64,000 nt of DNA, taken from contig NC_088800.1 of NCBI RefSeq assembly GCF_011386835.1, positions 23,736,572 to 23,800,571 of the forward strand, read 5' to 3'. Below the pieces are notes generated by a model. It was not told where the DNA came from. It worked only from the letters and a program-made list of their open reading frames with translations, and ran no database searches. Positions 24,900-38,199 of this stretch are shown piece by piece (positions within the stretch are counted from its first letter, which is position 1; every line of letters starts with the position of its first letter). This DNA is from Chrysemys picta bellii (taxonomy: Eukaryota; Chordata; Testudines; Emydidae). A program made the translations under genes and the position numbers.

Positions 24900-25330
24900 T
24901 TAGCAATGTACATTATCTGCCTCTATTATAAATGTCCATGACATGAAAGGATTTTCCCCCCCAGTACTGATAAATAGAAAACTTAATATTTACCACAGGA
25001 AATGCAAAATACACAACTTGTCAAATAGCATTTAGCCTCACTTACATGCCATAATTATTTGGTTACCTTCTGTCTGCTTCCTGTCTGCTAAGTGTGATGC
25101 TTTTTTTGTTGTTGTTTTTGCTTTTTTTCCCCCCTGCCTAATATCCTGTGAAGGTGCCAATTACCCTGCTGCTTATCAGTTGAAAACTATGCTTTGTGCA
25201 AAGGGAGCATCAATTATTTGTGAGCAGAGAGCAAAGCGTGTTTGAATCATAATGATAGGATGCTGGGACTTCCAGCAAATAGAACATATCAAAAGGTAAC
25301 ATAAATCTAATAAAGTGTAGGCCATAAGGG
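24900..25330. other. Candidate conserved non-coding element
   Basis: Repeat-free block containing ATTTACCACAGGAAATGCAA (RUNX-, ETS- and octamer-like words in a row), GCCATAATTATTTGG and GTGAGCAGAGAGCAAAGC. A T/G-rich tract lies at about 25100-25130. Regulatory function is a guess from composition. Confidence 0.25.
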
Positions 25331-28300
25331 ATCATCTCCGAAGTCCATGCTTCAATCTTTAATTGTTAAAATTATGCTAGTTTTACAAAAAGGCAGGGTT
25401 GTGATTGTATCTGAGCTCACTATAGGTTAAATGATTGGAAATAAACCACAGGAGGATAATGCATTTCCTTCAGTCATCTTTGTCTTTAAGACACATTGTC
25501 TATTCCATTCTATTCATTCAAATCATTAGACTTTCTACTGTTGTGCTATCATTTATTCCTTGATTCTAAGTTGATAACCATTCTGCAGCAACCCTCACTT
25601 CTCTCAAATCAGACATAAACATGTTTCAAGCCCTTAATCCTCCATAGGCTGCAGAGTGAGGCCATAAAATGATTTTGTGGGTACAATGGTCACTTTATTT
25701 TGTATCATTGATGCCTTTACAGAGTCTTTTTCATTTCAGGCTAGCTTTTGTGGTTTTGGGGATATGGGGCAGAGAGATTAGATTATTCTTGAACTACCTC
25801 TGTGATGTCAACTCAATGTGCTTTTGAAACCCAATTTGAAGGTTTGGCCCTACTTTTTCCTGCAAGAACTGCAATATACAAGGTTACTACTACAGACCAT
25901 TATATCATCATAACAACTTACTCAAAGTGGTGGACTGCAGGGATAGCTCCTATGTACCCATTCCTTTTATACCTCAGAACTGTTCTCCCTGCTGACTGAC
26001 ACCACCTGACTTAAATGAGGTAAAGGAGTGCCCCAACCATTTATGGGATTATCATGTTTCTCCTTCATGAGGCTGATGGTTCCCATTCTGAGAGCAGGAC
26101 AAAACTCGGAAAGCAATGGTCCTACAACAGATTTAATTCTTTTGAGAAACCCAGAGGTACATACTGCAATATTTAAGGACCAAAACTCAGCAGTCTCGTT
26201 ATGAAGTATTATTTTATGTTTTGATTTGGGATTATTACATGGTTACTGGGCACAGAAGGAGTGCTGCTTCTAAGGTAATTGTTGGAGTTTACTAAACTAC
26301 ACAGTGCAGAATATTACTTCACTGATCATCCAGGCCACTAAGCCTTAAGCAAAATGTTATTCCTTCTTCCTGATGAATATATAGACCACTGTATCAATGA
26401 TGTAAGAGAAAAATAGTGGTGCCACTCTCTCAAACTGGTAATTTTAAACACTGTAGTATGAACAAAACAAATAATCACCGATGCAAAGTCTGACTCCTCG
26501 TGGTGACTTGTGGTCACTACAATACAAGGGTATGGAGGGGGTGGTGATGGGAAGTTTGGAACTGCAGGTGTGAAAGGGAAGGATGGGTGAAAGAGAAAGC
26601 AGAGCAGAGAAGCCATGGAATAGTGTCTTTCCTACCTAGTCTCTGTGTGGATTTACTTCTCTCACCAAGCTACAGTGTTCAGTAACCAATTATTATGTCT
26701 GCAAATCACCTATTTGGTGATCTGGATAAACTGATATTCTTTAGCTGAAGAGTTTGCTCACAACAACAACAGGCTCCTCACTTCAAAATCTGTATCAAGT
26801 ATATAGCTTTACAAACCTCTTCTCCATTCCTGCGCTTTGAACCCAGGCAGAACACACAGGCAGTCTTTGACCAGCCTGTAACTGCTGGCTGTTTCTAATC
26901 ATTAGTGATCCTACAACACAGAAGGAACTAGTGAAAAAAATTTCTCTTTGGCCTCCCTAGCCCTTCCTCACTTAAATTGTCACCTGTCATTTTCCATCCT
27001 CTATTTAGAAAAAAAATCTCACACTTTATTAATCCTAGTAAGAGGTGAGCTCGACCATCACATTACACAGCCTCCATGTTTTCTGTCTCGTTAGGACACA
27101 GTGCCTTTTGCCTAACCTGTCCATGTTTTCTCCTGTTCATTACATGAATACATCACTTGGTTTTAAAGGGAAATGATTTAATTGCCACCATCATCTTTAT
27201 GTTCCCTACTGTATGTCACTTTCAGAGGAGGTAACCATGGTACGGAGATTAGCTGCTGCTCAAGTCTGTACAATCACACCAAGGAGAGGGGAACAAGATC
27301 ACCATAACCCATGTATAGAAGTACTCCTATAGAGCAACAGTGTAGCTTGGCCTACAAGCCCATGCAGGGCAGTAAGGCACCTCCTAATTCTGCGGCATGG
27401 ACTACCAACATTGCCAGCTATGGTGGGTCACAGGAGTGAGGGGATGCAACTTGCCCAGGGATTGCTCCTCCCAAGCAGGTAGAGAAGGAGTAAGGGGAGA
27501 TCTGTGGGGAAAGTCTTGACTCCACCCCTCAACACACCAACTAGAGAAGCTCAGCTGGCACAGAGTGAGATGTAATCTACTACTGATATCGACCAGTCTC
27601 AAATGACTTCCTCCCTAGAGTTAGCTGGGGGAGACAGGGAGGAATTGTGTTCTCAGAGTCACAGTTCCCTCCCTGCTCTGATTCGAAGGCAGTGCAGCTG
27701 CATGGTGTCCCTTGCTCAGATTATAACCACCAATCTACTCCATCGGTTGTGGGGCAAACTATTAGAGTGTGCCAGTTAATGACAGGCAAATACTAAGCCA
27801 TTCAGATGCTCTGTTCTAATAAGCACCAAGGAGTTAAAATACTTACATATCCAAATGTCTTGGCATGCAAAACTAGACTGAAACATTATGAAGCCAGGGC
27901 TCCTGTGAGATTTCTGGTACTTCCTGCTTCTGACTGAATTGGAAATAGTACGTGAACAACCCCTTGGTGTATATGGGCTTCTATTCCCAACTGGAACCTG
28001 CTAATACTAAGGTTAACTTATCCATTTGGTTTGTTAATCATGTGTCCATTGCTTTGGATGTATCTACTATTAATACAAATGACAAAGATTCAGCTTAACC
28101 AATATAGCCATTGAAAAGCTCTTCCACTCCAACCTAAGAAAGAAACAAGACCTCATCTTACTCTCACTCAGCCATGCCTTCAGGAGCGGCCAGGCAGATT
28201 AAACTGGCCGTACAGTTACCATGCACAGCAAATCAGCAGACTTGAGTTTTGCCAGACCAAGGGAGCCACTCCTGCAATCTGAACATCCAGAAGCAGCCAA

Positions 28301-29394
28301 TGGTCCAACAGGACCCCTACGATGTGAACCTGAGTGACAAAAGTTGGGCACTCTCTCAAAACAGAGCGTGGGTATCACTTCTGCCATTTCCTCTGATTGC
28401 CTCCCCAGTCCACTAGCATTAGCCTCGACTTATCTAGTATGAGCCTCAGCTAACTTAATTTTCTCCAAGCTCTGGCATTAGCTTGATACTGGGAAAGTCG
28501 AACAACTGCATCTTCTGGGTACAACAAAATAGAGCAACATACTGAAGGCACCATGACTTCCACCATCTCATCTAACACCTACATTTACACCGAAGAGGAG
28601 TGCTGACAGGATAGAACCAGTCTGAGAGCCTTAGGACAGGAGACAACCTTCCAGTCTTGTCAGAGAGAAGCAGAGACACTCGAGACCACATCTCTCCATC
28701 TCTCTGATGTCAGTACAGTGGTGTCTATGACAGCTGTTAGACCACAGAGAATCTGCCTTTTCACTACATGTGTGTGCAGTGTATGACACAATGGGGAACT
28801 CATCCCTGATGAGGGCCTTAGGCACTACCACCGTACAAAGGACTAATGATCATCAGAACAGACACTTGGGGCCTCTTTCCTCACTGTCTTGCACTTTGCA
28901 AAATGGTAGCAATATATATCCATGTTGCACAGGTGCAAATGACTGCCCAAGATACATGGCAGCTAAGAATGATCTCCATGATCTTCACCAGGTGTTAGGA
29001 GGAGAAGAACAAGCAAACTGATTGGTGCAAGTCTCTGCACTGTACCAAGGACTGAAACCAAACATTAGCAAAACATACCTAAAACTTCCAAAGAGGTTTG
29101 GTTTGGGTCTCGGTGAAAGATTTGGAGTGGGACAGCATTTGTTTAATCTGGACTGGTTTACCCAGCCCTAAGAGAAAAAATCTCCTCCTGAACATAGTGA
29201 CCTTTACTGTTGGGTCCTACAGGCCTTACTGGGAGCGTAGAACCAAACAGAAGCATGTGCAACTTCATGCAACCACTGTAGGCTGTGACTGAGGCTGAGG
29301 AAGAATGCTACCACTCTTTACCTGGTTGTTTTTAGAGGAATCACTCTTGGCTCCCTTCACCAGCCTAGTTGGTGAAGGGTTATCTTCAAAGTGG
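25331..29394. other. Long stretch without a recognisable gene
   Basis: About 4 kb. All open frames are below 95 codons and without recognisable domains. No MITE or SINE signature stood out. The 27200-29000 part is less AT-rich than the rest. Confidence 0.5.
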
Positions 29395-29525
29395 GGATCC
29401 ACCACGAATTTAGAGCTCAAAAGCTTGTCCCTTCTACCAACAGAAGTTGGTTCAATAAAAGATGTTATCTCACCCACCTTGTCTCGCTCACATCCTGGGA
29501 CCAACATGGGTACAACAACACTGCA
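29395..29525 (+). mobile_element. Old Penelope-like terminal repeat fragment, copy 3
   Basis: Plus-strand orientation of the family at 1722-1860: GAGCTCAAAAGCTTGTC, CAACAGAAGTTGGTTCAATA, CCACCTTGTCTCGCTCACAT, CCTGGGACCAACATGGGTAC, ACAACACTGCAAAC. It is the most complete 3' end in the window. The GACCAACA(C/T)GG block aligns with the end of the young PLE at 45200-46014. The CUGANGA part upstream is lost. Confidence 0.55.
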
Positions 29526-29765
29526 AACAAATAAATAATAATAATAAGTGGGACATGATTTTATATCTAGAATCAGCTTTAATTAGGAAAAAACCTGACC
29601 ATAATGTACAGTGTTTTTTTCTGATATAACGTTTACAGCTGCCTCTGCTCATATTGCAAACATAGAAAAAGAAAATTCTTTGAAACCTGAAATTTGCATG
29701 CTGCCCTCCTGAGCTCTCAGCACAATCCCTATTTATTAATTAATCTTATATTTTAACTTAAATGT

Positions 29766-29895
29766 TAAGCTCGTTGGGGGCAGGGACCACTTTTCATTCT
29801 GTGTTTGTACTGTACCTGGAACAGTGGGGTCCTGGGCCATGAATGGAGCTGCTAAATGGTATTGCAATACTAATAATAAGTAAGTAAATAATAAA
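29766..29895 (-). repeat. MIR/L2-like SINE tail
   Basis: TTAAGCTCGTTGGGGGCAGG, TTTTCATTCTGTGTTTGTAC, ACAGTGGGGTCCTGG, ending in an AATAATAAGTAA-rich tail. It is the reverse complement of the 5' part of the fragment at 17195-17300. Siblings lie at 38200-38300, 39583-39670 and 62097-62222. Confidence 0.6.
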
Positions 29896-30235
29896 ACTGA
29901 GAAATGATTGTATTAAAAATAACCAGCTGCCGAAGTTATCTTACACCACAAACCAGAACGAGAATATCAGTACACAGGCAACAGCCATGTGATTGTATCT
30001 AGGAGCTTGCCAACCTCCCACAGTTGGGAAATACAATGGGCAGGCTTATTCAAATTATTCCAGCCTTAGGAGAGAGCCCAATTCTCTCTACCAGACCCAT
30101 CACTAGTTCTCTCCATCCCCTAGCTATCTTGTGAGAAGGCTCAGCAGCTATTCACACACCCTAAGAAGTTTACCTGAAGAATGCTCAACTCCCGCACCCC
30201 TTCACCCACAGTAGTGTCTGGGGATGCCCCACAGC

Positions 30236-30433
30236 CAGGGCTGGCTCTAGGCACCAGCGTTCCAAGCATGTGCTTGGGGTGGCCTTTTTCAAGGGGTGGC
30301 ATTCCAGCCCTTTGGGGGCGGCACTTTTCAAGGGGTGGCACTCCTGCCTTTTTCTTTTTTGTTGCTTCAGTGGAGGCACTCTGGCTTTTTTTTTTTTTTG
30401 CTTGGGGTGGCAAAAAACTTGGAGTCGGCCCTG
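30236..30433. mobile_element. hAT-type MITE with perfect 8-bp target duplication
   Basis: 198 bp, starting CAGGGCTGGCTCTAGGCACC and ending, reversed, CAGGGCCGACTCCAAG. CCCACAGC lies directly outside both ends (30228-30235 and 30434-30441), a perfect 8-bp duplication that defines hAT insertions. The interior repeats GGGGTGGCA(T/C)T motifs and a T run. The overlapping open frames on both strands are translations of this repeat, not genes. Confidence 0.9.
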
Positions 30434-30441
30434 CCCACAGC

Positions 30442-32526
30442 TCCCTTTTCCCATGGCAGGAAATTTCAGATTTTGCAGAAGAAAGCTATTGGTCCTGCCC
30501 CCTGCATTCATATGGAAGTAAAACCTCTACAACTTTTTGCATTAGCAGCAGCTCTTCTTGAGGAGAAGGCTCTATGATCTCCTTACTACCTATAGCATTT
30601 TTCAGAGAGCAGTTTCACAGACAATCCCTGCCAGCAGCAGAAGCAGCAGCCAACATCATCTGCAGTACTTTGCCTCCAGCTCATCTTTCTGAATGTTCAC
30701 ACTCTGGGACTCCCTGAGCTTATACAAGATATGTGGATTCCCAGTTGTGCTGTGCATTCTGGGAGATCTATAGGGAATGCCCCAGAGTGCAGCCTCAGCA
30801 GGTCAGCTTCCGCTCTCAAAAGAGCAGATGAAATTGCAACCAAGTTTTCCTGTGCCAGAGAGAAAGGTTTAGATTGGGTTCAATTTGTCGTACAGGCTAA
30901 GGCTTGGGTAGGTTTTTATTTTATCTGAGCTGATTTTAGCCATCCTTTGAAATTTGTAAGCTACTTGCTAATACTGGTAAAGGCCCACTTCCTTAAAATA
31001 AAAAAAGCCTCTTCTACCTTGCATTGTCCTTATCATCCACTGTTTGTGATATGACTATTTACTGCTTTGTCAGCTCACAATTAATGGGAAAGAAAACAGA
31101 AAAAATAGGATCATTTACTGAGACTGCCAAATACATTTTTAACATTATCTGAGTGTTACAGTGGCTCTTTAATATGGTACATGGTCATCTGTTTTGTTAG
31201 TGTCTATATCTCAAGTATTAACTGTTTTATCTAGATTGAAGGTGCTGGGATCTGCATATGTTTAAGAACTCAAAGGGAGATCACGAGAAATGTGTGGGTA
31301 GTGAAAAGTTATTTCTTTGAAGTACTTTTCCAGCTTTCTCATGGATTCTGGGTACTGGTGACCTTAACCTCATTATTGCTGGCTAGTAAAAATAATAGAC
31401 TTAGCCAACCATTGAAAACAGAAACTTTAAACTTTATGGGGTTTGCGGACACTCCCTGGAGTATTACAGGACACTAAGGATGAATGCCAAAGAGGAATTT
31501 TTTTTCTCTCTCCTTCTTCCACTCTGAAACAATCATCAATTACCCTTATCCACCTGCACCATCTCATCTAAGTTCATTTTCAAGATGAAGTTTCCTCGTT
31601 GGATGGTGGCTGTCCAATCCTCTTTCTGTCCATCATGGACTGCTTTAGAGCTGTCCCCAGATTGACAGCCTGAGAGCGAATCAATAATAATTATCAGACT
31701 GCAACCACAGTGAGCTGTGTAATTCTGCGATGGTATAGCACTGAACAAACAGCCCCATGTCTGCCGCTGGAGCTTTAAATATGCTGTTCAGGGTTGTCCA
31801 TTTAGCTGCTCTGATCATGTGATTAGTAGTAGGTTGTTGGCTTTTTTCCTTCTTACATGAAAACCTTTAAAAATAGCATGCTATTTTCTGTGACATATGA
31901 CTGATGATACCCACAGTATTTCACTATGTAAAAAGCCATTTGCTAGCTGATGTAAAATAAATCAGTGGAATGGAGCAGTAGATAATCATGAAGGAGGAAA
32001 CAGTTGTTTTTCTTGATTTTGTCCCCAATGTGCACCAAATGTAACAGGAAAAACAGTCCTAGGACACCACATATAAATTGATGTAACTTGATACAGCTAT
32101 GTGACCACATGCATTATATTGCTTTAGAAATGGCACTCCAAGCAGCGTAGTTCTATGTTCTGTAATGATGTGTGAATGACAAAGGTCTCTGTGCTTTTCC
32201 ACTTAGTGACATAGGAAAGTCAGTATTTTAGTGTACACCCAGGTCCAAATGTGGTACACGCTATTTAGCGTAAAGTCAGATGGCAAGGTGGCCTTGAGGG
32301 AAATAGTGCAGAAAACTTGAAGTAATGCTGAACTAATTGCTTTAACAATCAATAATATTTTCTGTGAGCTTGGGTTCATGGTTCAACATGTCTCAGATAA
32401 TCGTAGGCCTGTGGGGGTGAAGGTAACTTTGGACAGTGAATGACGTATTTCCAAAAGAGGCATTGGGGAGGGTTAGATAGCTAATTTCTCTACTCTGTTG
32501 GAACATGTAAGTACTGAATATTACCA
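30442..32526. other. Unassigned sequence
   Basis: No gene or repeat recognised. Confidence 0.5.
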
Positions 32527-32995
32527 TCATAGACCCATAGGGGAAGGGACCAAAAGGGTCATCTAGTATACCCCCCTGCCATGATGCAGGATTTGTTGTG
32601 TCAAACCATCCAGGACAGATGGCTATCCAGCCTCCTTTTGAAAACCTCCAGTGAAGAAGCTTCCTCAACCACCCTAGGCAGTCTGTTCCATTGTCCTACT
32701 GTTCTTACAGTTAAGAATTTTTTCTTGAGATTTAATCCTAATCTGCTATGCTGTAATTTGAACCTTGTCCTTCCCTCTGTAGCAAAAGAGAACAACTCTT
32801 CTCCATCTTTTTATGGCAGCCTTTCAAGTATTTGAAGACCACTATCATAACTCCCCTTAAGCTCCTCTTTTCCAAACTAAACATACCCAGTTCCTTCAGC
32901 CTTTACTCTTATTGTTTGCAATCCATCCCTTTGATCATCTTTTTTGCTTGGCTCTGGAACCTTTCCAGTTTCTCTACATCCTTTCATCATTCAGG
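32527..32995 (-). mobile_element. CR1 LINE, 3' part including the end of ORF2
   Basis: Minus-strand CR1. The frame at 32795-32601 reads LNLKKKFLTVRTVGQWNRLP then EVFKRRLDSHL, the C-terminal end typical of CR1 ORF2 downstream of the reverse transcriptase. Further 5' on the minus strand, reversed text such as GGCAGCCTTTCAAGTATTTG and CCAAACTAAACA is standard CR1. The 3' UTR runs to about 32527 (CATAGACCCATAGGGGAAGG). It is 5'-truncated and inactive. Confidence 0.8.
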
Positions 32996-34280
32996 TTAGT
33001 AGGAATTTGTGGACAGTACAATTCTGCTGTTTCTGTGTATTCATACTTTTGTCCAGGGTCTGCTCAGTTCAACACACATGAGTCCAGTTCAACAAAACAA
33101 AACTCTCTACTCACAGAACTGCAGGCTGGGAACTTGCTACTTATTCAGTTGCCTCACAGCAGAGTGCGACGGAAGGAGAACTCCCACTTGCAAAACAGGA
33201 AATAAGAGAGGGGTGGATCATGGCTCTATCCCATAATACTCTAAGTAACCCAGTTACCCCTATCACGACCACTTTGCTGCAGATGAAAAATTAAAACTTG
33301 CAAAGAATTCCTGCAAGAGCTGTAATGAAGCATTGGCAGCATCTCCATGATCAATGCTCCCTCCCCTCAGCTTTTGTCAAATGTTTATGGGACTGGGGCA
33401 AACACTATGTATGGATGACATTACTATCTGGTCAGAAATTTAGGTCACATCTTACAAACTCAGCCTATAAAACTCTTATGACCATGGTACTCTTTTTGCC
33501 AATCTTGTTTGAAAGCAGTTTCGTTTAGTTTAGCTAATGTCTATCACAACAGCTTTCCAGCAGAGTATTTATGATTGATGTATTATATTGAGATACCTCA
33601 TGTCTTTAATTTGAGAGATATGATGCTGAATACCTTTTCAGCCAACCATGTAATTTTCAGGTATAGGGAAAAATCTCATATCACATATGAAAATCTAACC
33701 TGTGAATCCAAAACTAATTGGCGATCTGCTTTTTAATGGCCACAAGCAAATACAACTGCTTATTTAAATCTTTCTAATGAATTACATTGTTTTAAGTTTC
33801 ATTATGCAATGTTAGAAAATATCAGGAATGTAACAACTGGATTCTAATGAAATATTATATACAACATGCTACAAAGAAGGAACTTGTATATCTAATAGCT
33901 TTGTAGAACTCCACAGCTAATGGCTTTTCATAAACAAGCTGAAGCTGCTAAATCATAATAGTTTTTAGAATAAGATCATTGCATCACACAGTCTCATTCT
34001 GAATGTGTGTGCTTAAAAACCTCAGTCTGGAAGAAGAGGCTGGAGAAAACTGGGGATCATGCACTGAGCATTTGAAAATAAATTTGTAGTGGTTTTCTCT
34101 CGAAAATATTTCTATATTTAATAGAGGCTATAAAAGGCAAATGACAACATTAGTATATTTACATCTCTTCTTCAGGAAAATTGTGTTCCATTCTGTGTGA
34201 CAACAGTTAACACCAAATTATAAAGTGTTGCCTGAGGTTAGATTCTCTAGTATAACTTTTTTTTTTTTCAGTATAACTTG
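32996..34280. other. Unassigned sequence; 33720-33960 resembles a conserved element
   Basis: 33050-33250 is slightly LTR-like in composition but I found no paired end. 33720-33960 is repeat-free, rich in AATTA/TTAAT words and could be a conserved non-coding element. Confidence 0.3.
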
Positions 34281-34342
34281 ATGGAGTTGATTGTATTATC
34301 AATGGATTTACACTGATTAATACCAGCTGAGGATCTGGCCCT
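34281..34342. repeat. Half of the foldback repeat seen at 4071-4155
   Basis: Contains TTTACACTGATTAATACCAG followed by CTGAGGATCTGGCCC. Confidence 0.4.
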
Positions 34343-35040
34343 CAATTTTTAAGATTAGCATAGTCTTTGAACTAGAAGCATATTACTTTGGTGAACATGT
34401 GCTTCTCTAAAATATTTAATTTTCCTCTCATTTTTATACTGTGTCATCACTGTGATATCTGAGCGCCTGTATCATGGGCATCCTTTACTGTTTATCAGAT
34501 GGGATTCTGAATCTCAGATTGGAGATATATGCCAAGCTTTGGTGTTTTCCAGTTGTCTTGTCTGAAGAAACAGCGGGCAGGCATAGGCGTATGAGCAGGC
34601 ACCCTTATGCTCTTGGGGGGACCATTCGCTTCAGGCTATATTATAAGTAATGGAAGAACAGGATAGCTCAAGTGCTTGGACATAATGTACAGTATACTGG
34701 GACCAAGAGAAAGGAATAACCTGTCAGGGCAAACTGGAATTGAAGCAATTCTTAAGTCAGTTTTGAGTCTTGATTACAAACGTAAATGAGGCTAACTGAG
34801 GAAGAGTAACCATCATCTAGTTGATTCTGCAGTTAAGAAGAAAATGAATGAAAAGAAAAGGATGCAGTTGGGTATTACCAGTATGTGTGTTGGGAGCACT
34901 GGAAGACATGTAAATGAATTGATGGAATAGGAACAATGGGGAAAAGTCACTGGAAAGTGTTCTAAGATACATAGAGATGAACAGTAGAAATGCATACAGC
35001 AATCCAGGATAAGAAAGCAAAACGTGTGTGATATAACTGA

Positions 35041-35140
35041 GAGACCAGATAGGTGATGTAATATCTTTTATAGGACCAACTTCTGTGGTGAGAGAGACAA
35101 GCTTTTGAGTTTACACAGAGCTCTTATTCAGGTCTGGGAT
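35041..35140 (-). mobile_element. Old Penelope-like terminal repeat fragment, copy 4, degenerate hammerhead-like core
   Basis: Minus strand: CTGAATAAGAGCTCTGTGTA, then AACTCAAAAGCTTGTCTC, CACAGAAGTTGGTCC and ATAAAAGATATTACATCACC. The first box has a G-to-T change (CTGAATA instead of CTGAAGA) and GAAA has become AAAA, so any ribozyme would be dead here. Confidence 0.5.
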
Positions 35141-38100
35141 ATAACTTGCAGATATAGAGGAGGATTGGAAGGCTATTAGAATGAAGATGAGACATGATTA
35201 AAAAGAAGAATTAAAAGAAAATGTAGAGGAGAAATACTGTCAAGAACAGTATTTTCATTTATTCCTTAAATAAGTATGTATGGAATGTGAGATCAGTGAA
35301 GTGGGGCTCTGAGGAGATTGCAAGGATAATTTACTGACACAAAGAGTGGACATTTCTAAAAATAAATAAATAAAATGAATTCTATGCCTCAATCTTCCTA
35401 AAAGGGGATGGGGATGGATACTTGATGCAGACATAAATTTCCCAGGGGAGGCAAGACAAATATAGAAGAAAATAACTTAGGGCTGATTCTGCAGTGCATT
35501 TCTCCAGTTTCATCGCATTGTAACTCCATGCAATTCATGGAATGACAAGTGGCAAATCAAGGCCAAGGATCATGCTCGGTCAGGCAAGGATTAGGATTTT
35601 TGAAGAAAGTCAAGTCACCATGCCCAGATGGTACCCATCCTAGGTTGCTAAATAAAGTGATAGCACAGCCCAAGGAACATTATCAGATATATGTTAAATA
35701 CCCTGAGAAATAGTGAAGACTCCAATCTAACCTAGAGAAATGACTACAGTATTATTCTTAAAAGCCAAGTTCATGGGGAGAAACAGGGAATTATATCATC
35801 TCAGCTATGAAGACAATACTGGCTGTTGATTGGGCAAAGAAGTGACAAAGAGCTGGAAAGCATGATTTAACTAAGGATAGTCAGTCAACCTGGTCTGATC
35901 TTGTGCCCATTGAAATCAACAACAAAGCTCACGCTGATTTCAGTGACATGGGACGAGAGGGCTACGACACATCATGGAAATCATGGATAACAAATTGTGT
36001 TTTGCCGAGGGAATGACAAGAAGCTGTGGACATAATTTAGATCAGAAATTTAGATCAAATCCCTTTATTATTAGGTGAGCATGTATGTTATTTGAACTGA
36101 ATTTCTTAAGTAGCTAAACAACTAGCTGGGCTAATGGCATAGGGTAGCTAGACTGGAAGCAGTCTAACATAGGCATAAATAATATTACACTGCCACAAGT
36201 TCAATATTAGACCTTTTTATTATTACTATTGGCAAAGGCCAAGGACAAAAAGACAAAGAAAGGGACTATATTTTGTTAAAGACTAGTTAATATATCTGGA
36301 CTAATATAAATGGACTATCAAGGGCAGCAATACATGCAGATAAGTAGTTTTTTAGACTACTTTTTTAGAACAAAAAGTATTATGGGACTCCACATCTAGT
36401 TTAAATCCACCGTAGTTGAATTTCTGGCTTTCTGACTGGCTAAAATTACCTGGCTCTGTGATCAAGCGAGTAGCTAGCAGAATTATTGGCCAGTTAGCAA
36501 TCCGAATAAAACAAGAACTAAGAAAAAGCTTAGTGACCCACAAGGATGCAAGGACAGTGAAAAAATGTCAGTCACAGGGCTGAAATCAGGACGTGGTCTT
36601 GAGTGTTACCTACCTTGCTAAATATTGAAAATCCTTATGAGTCAGAAAGGCGTTGCATATTATATGCGTGCATGTGGAGGGCAGGGGGGAATTAACAGCT
36701 ATAAAACTATTATTGCAAGAGCGATTTCTGAAAGCCCTACAGAAAATCTAACTCTTTAGTTCCAAATACAAAACAAGCTCATCATGCTTATCTTAGAATT
36801 CCCAGGGAAAGATCCCAAAATTCTAGCTTTTCCTGTGTTTTGTTTCGGTTTTAGTGATTTCTGCAGAAAAGTATTCGCTTCATTTAAACATGTGTAATTG
36901 GTCACTTTCTACTGGCAAGGAAAAAATTAAATGAAACAAGCCAGAGGCATGATATTAATGCGGAGTGCATTAGAAGAAAGAATGACAGTATGAACAGGGC
37001 AGTGACTGATTTATAAAATCAATCACATACTTTTGGCTTGATGTGTTGTTATGAAAAGAAAAATAACCCTGTTTACATGAACAGGAAGATTAATCATTGG
37101 TTTTCTACTCTTTAGGATAGACATTTTCTGATTTTTTTGTAGGGCAGTGACTAAGTTGTTCTACAATGTAAATCTAATGATCATATTCTGATGATGTGAT
37201 CCCAACAGGCTTACATACCTAAAAGGTCTGTCAGTAGCAATTCTAATACAAACTTACAGGCATTTCTAACTAATCATAAAAATTAATTCTGTGATTAAAC
37301 TTGATTTAAGAAGTTTTATCAAAGGAGAAAATTTTATTAAGAAGAAATTTCTTCAGCTGACACTTAATAGTTGAATAGATTTCAACTCAAGCATTTTGAA
37401 TCAAATTAAAATGGGGATTTTTTTGTTCTGTTCATATTGAATGGACACTTAAATTGGCAAATTTTCAAAGCACTTAAAATGTGACTGCTCAGGGTGCAGC
37501 AGTTAATCATAAATTTGCAAAAGTCTATTACCAGTGTACAAGAGAGTTCTCTTTTACGCTCTGCCAGCTCTGTTAATTGCACGATAACACCCATTACTGA
37601 GATCTCAAACTAACTTTTAAAGCACATCTGAAGTTTTGAAAGTTAATAAGTCTTCTGTACAAATTGTGACAACTCATACCTTTACCTCCAGGCACTTCTA
37701 TTTTCAGGGTCATACATAAAAGATGGGAATTAGAGAAGGAAATACAGTAAAGTACTATGAATGATAATGAAATTAGAAATTGTATCGAGACCAAGGGACA
37801 ACTGTGTATAGTCTCAGCTTTTAACCACTGGGATCTTGCTACACCCATAGGATTTATGTTCCAAGGTAGACTTGGAATTCTGTAGGAAAAGAGTTCTATG
37901 TCAGCATTTTAATACTACCATCAGACCTATTGGCAGCTCTAAAGAAAGAGGAGAATGGAGTTCTCTCTGTTTTCCTAAAAGTGAGTGCTTCCCATTATGA
38001 GGAAGTTAGAATTCTGGTATTAACAGCTGGCATTCTGACCGATAACACAAATCCTCAGCACTCGTATCTCACACAAAAATAATGATTTGTACTTTTAAAC

Positions 38101-38199
38101 AGAACTGTAGAATTTTATAAGTAGTGTCAAGAGAAACACAAGCTAGCCTTGAGGCAATCACTGTAAAGCTCAGGCACACATTCCTTGCGTCTCTATTTA
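35141..38199. other. Unassigned sequence; 36880-37090 resembles a conserved element
   Basis: No gene recognised. 36880-37090 (GTGTAATTGGTCACTTTC, GAAGATTAATCATTGG) is repeat-free and enriched in homeodomain-like words. The rest is plain AT-rich sequence. Confidence 0.35.

Noticed and set aside
30181..30577. Overlapping open frames of up to 126 codons on both strands
   Set aside because: They are translations of the hAT MITE at 30236-30433 and its T-rich interior.
33050..33250. Possible LTR (CCAGTTCAACAAAACAAAAC region)
   Set aside because: No partner copy, no TG...CA ends and no duplication found.
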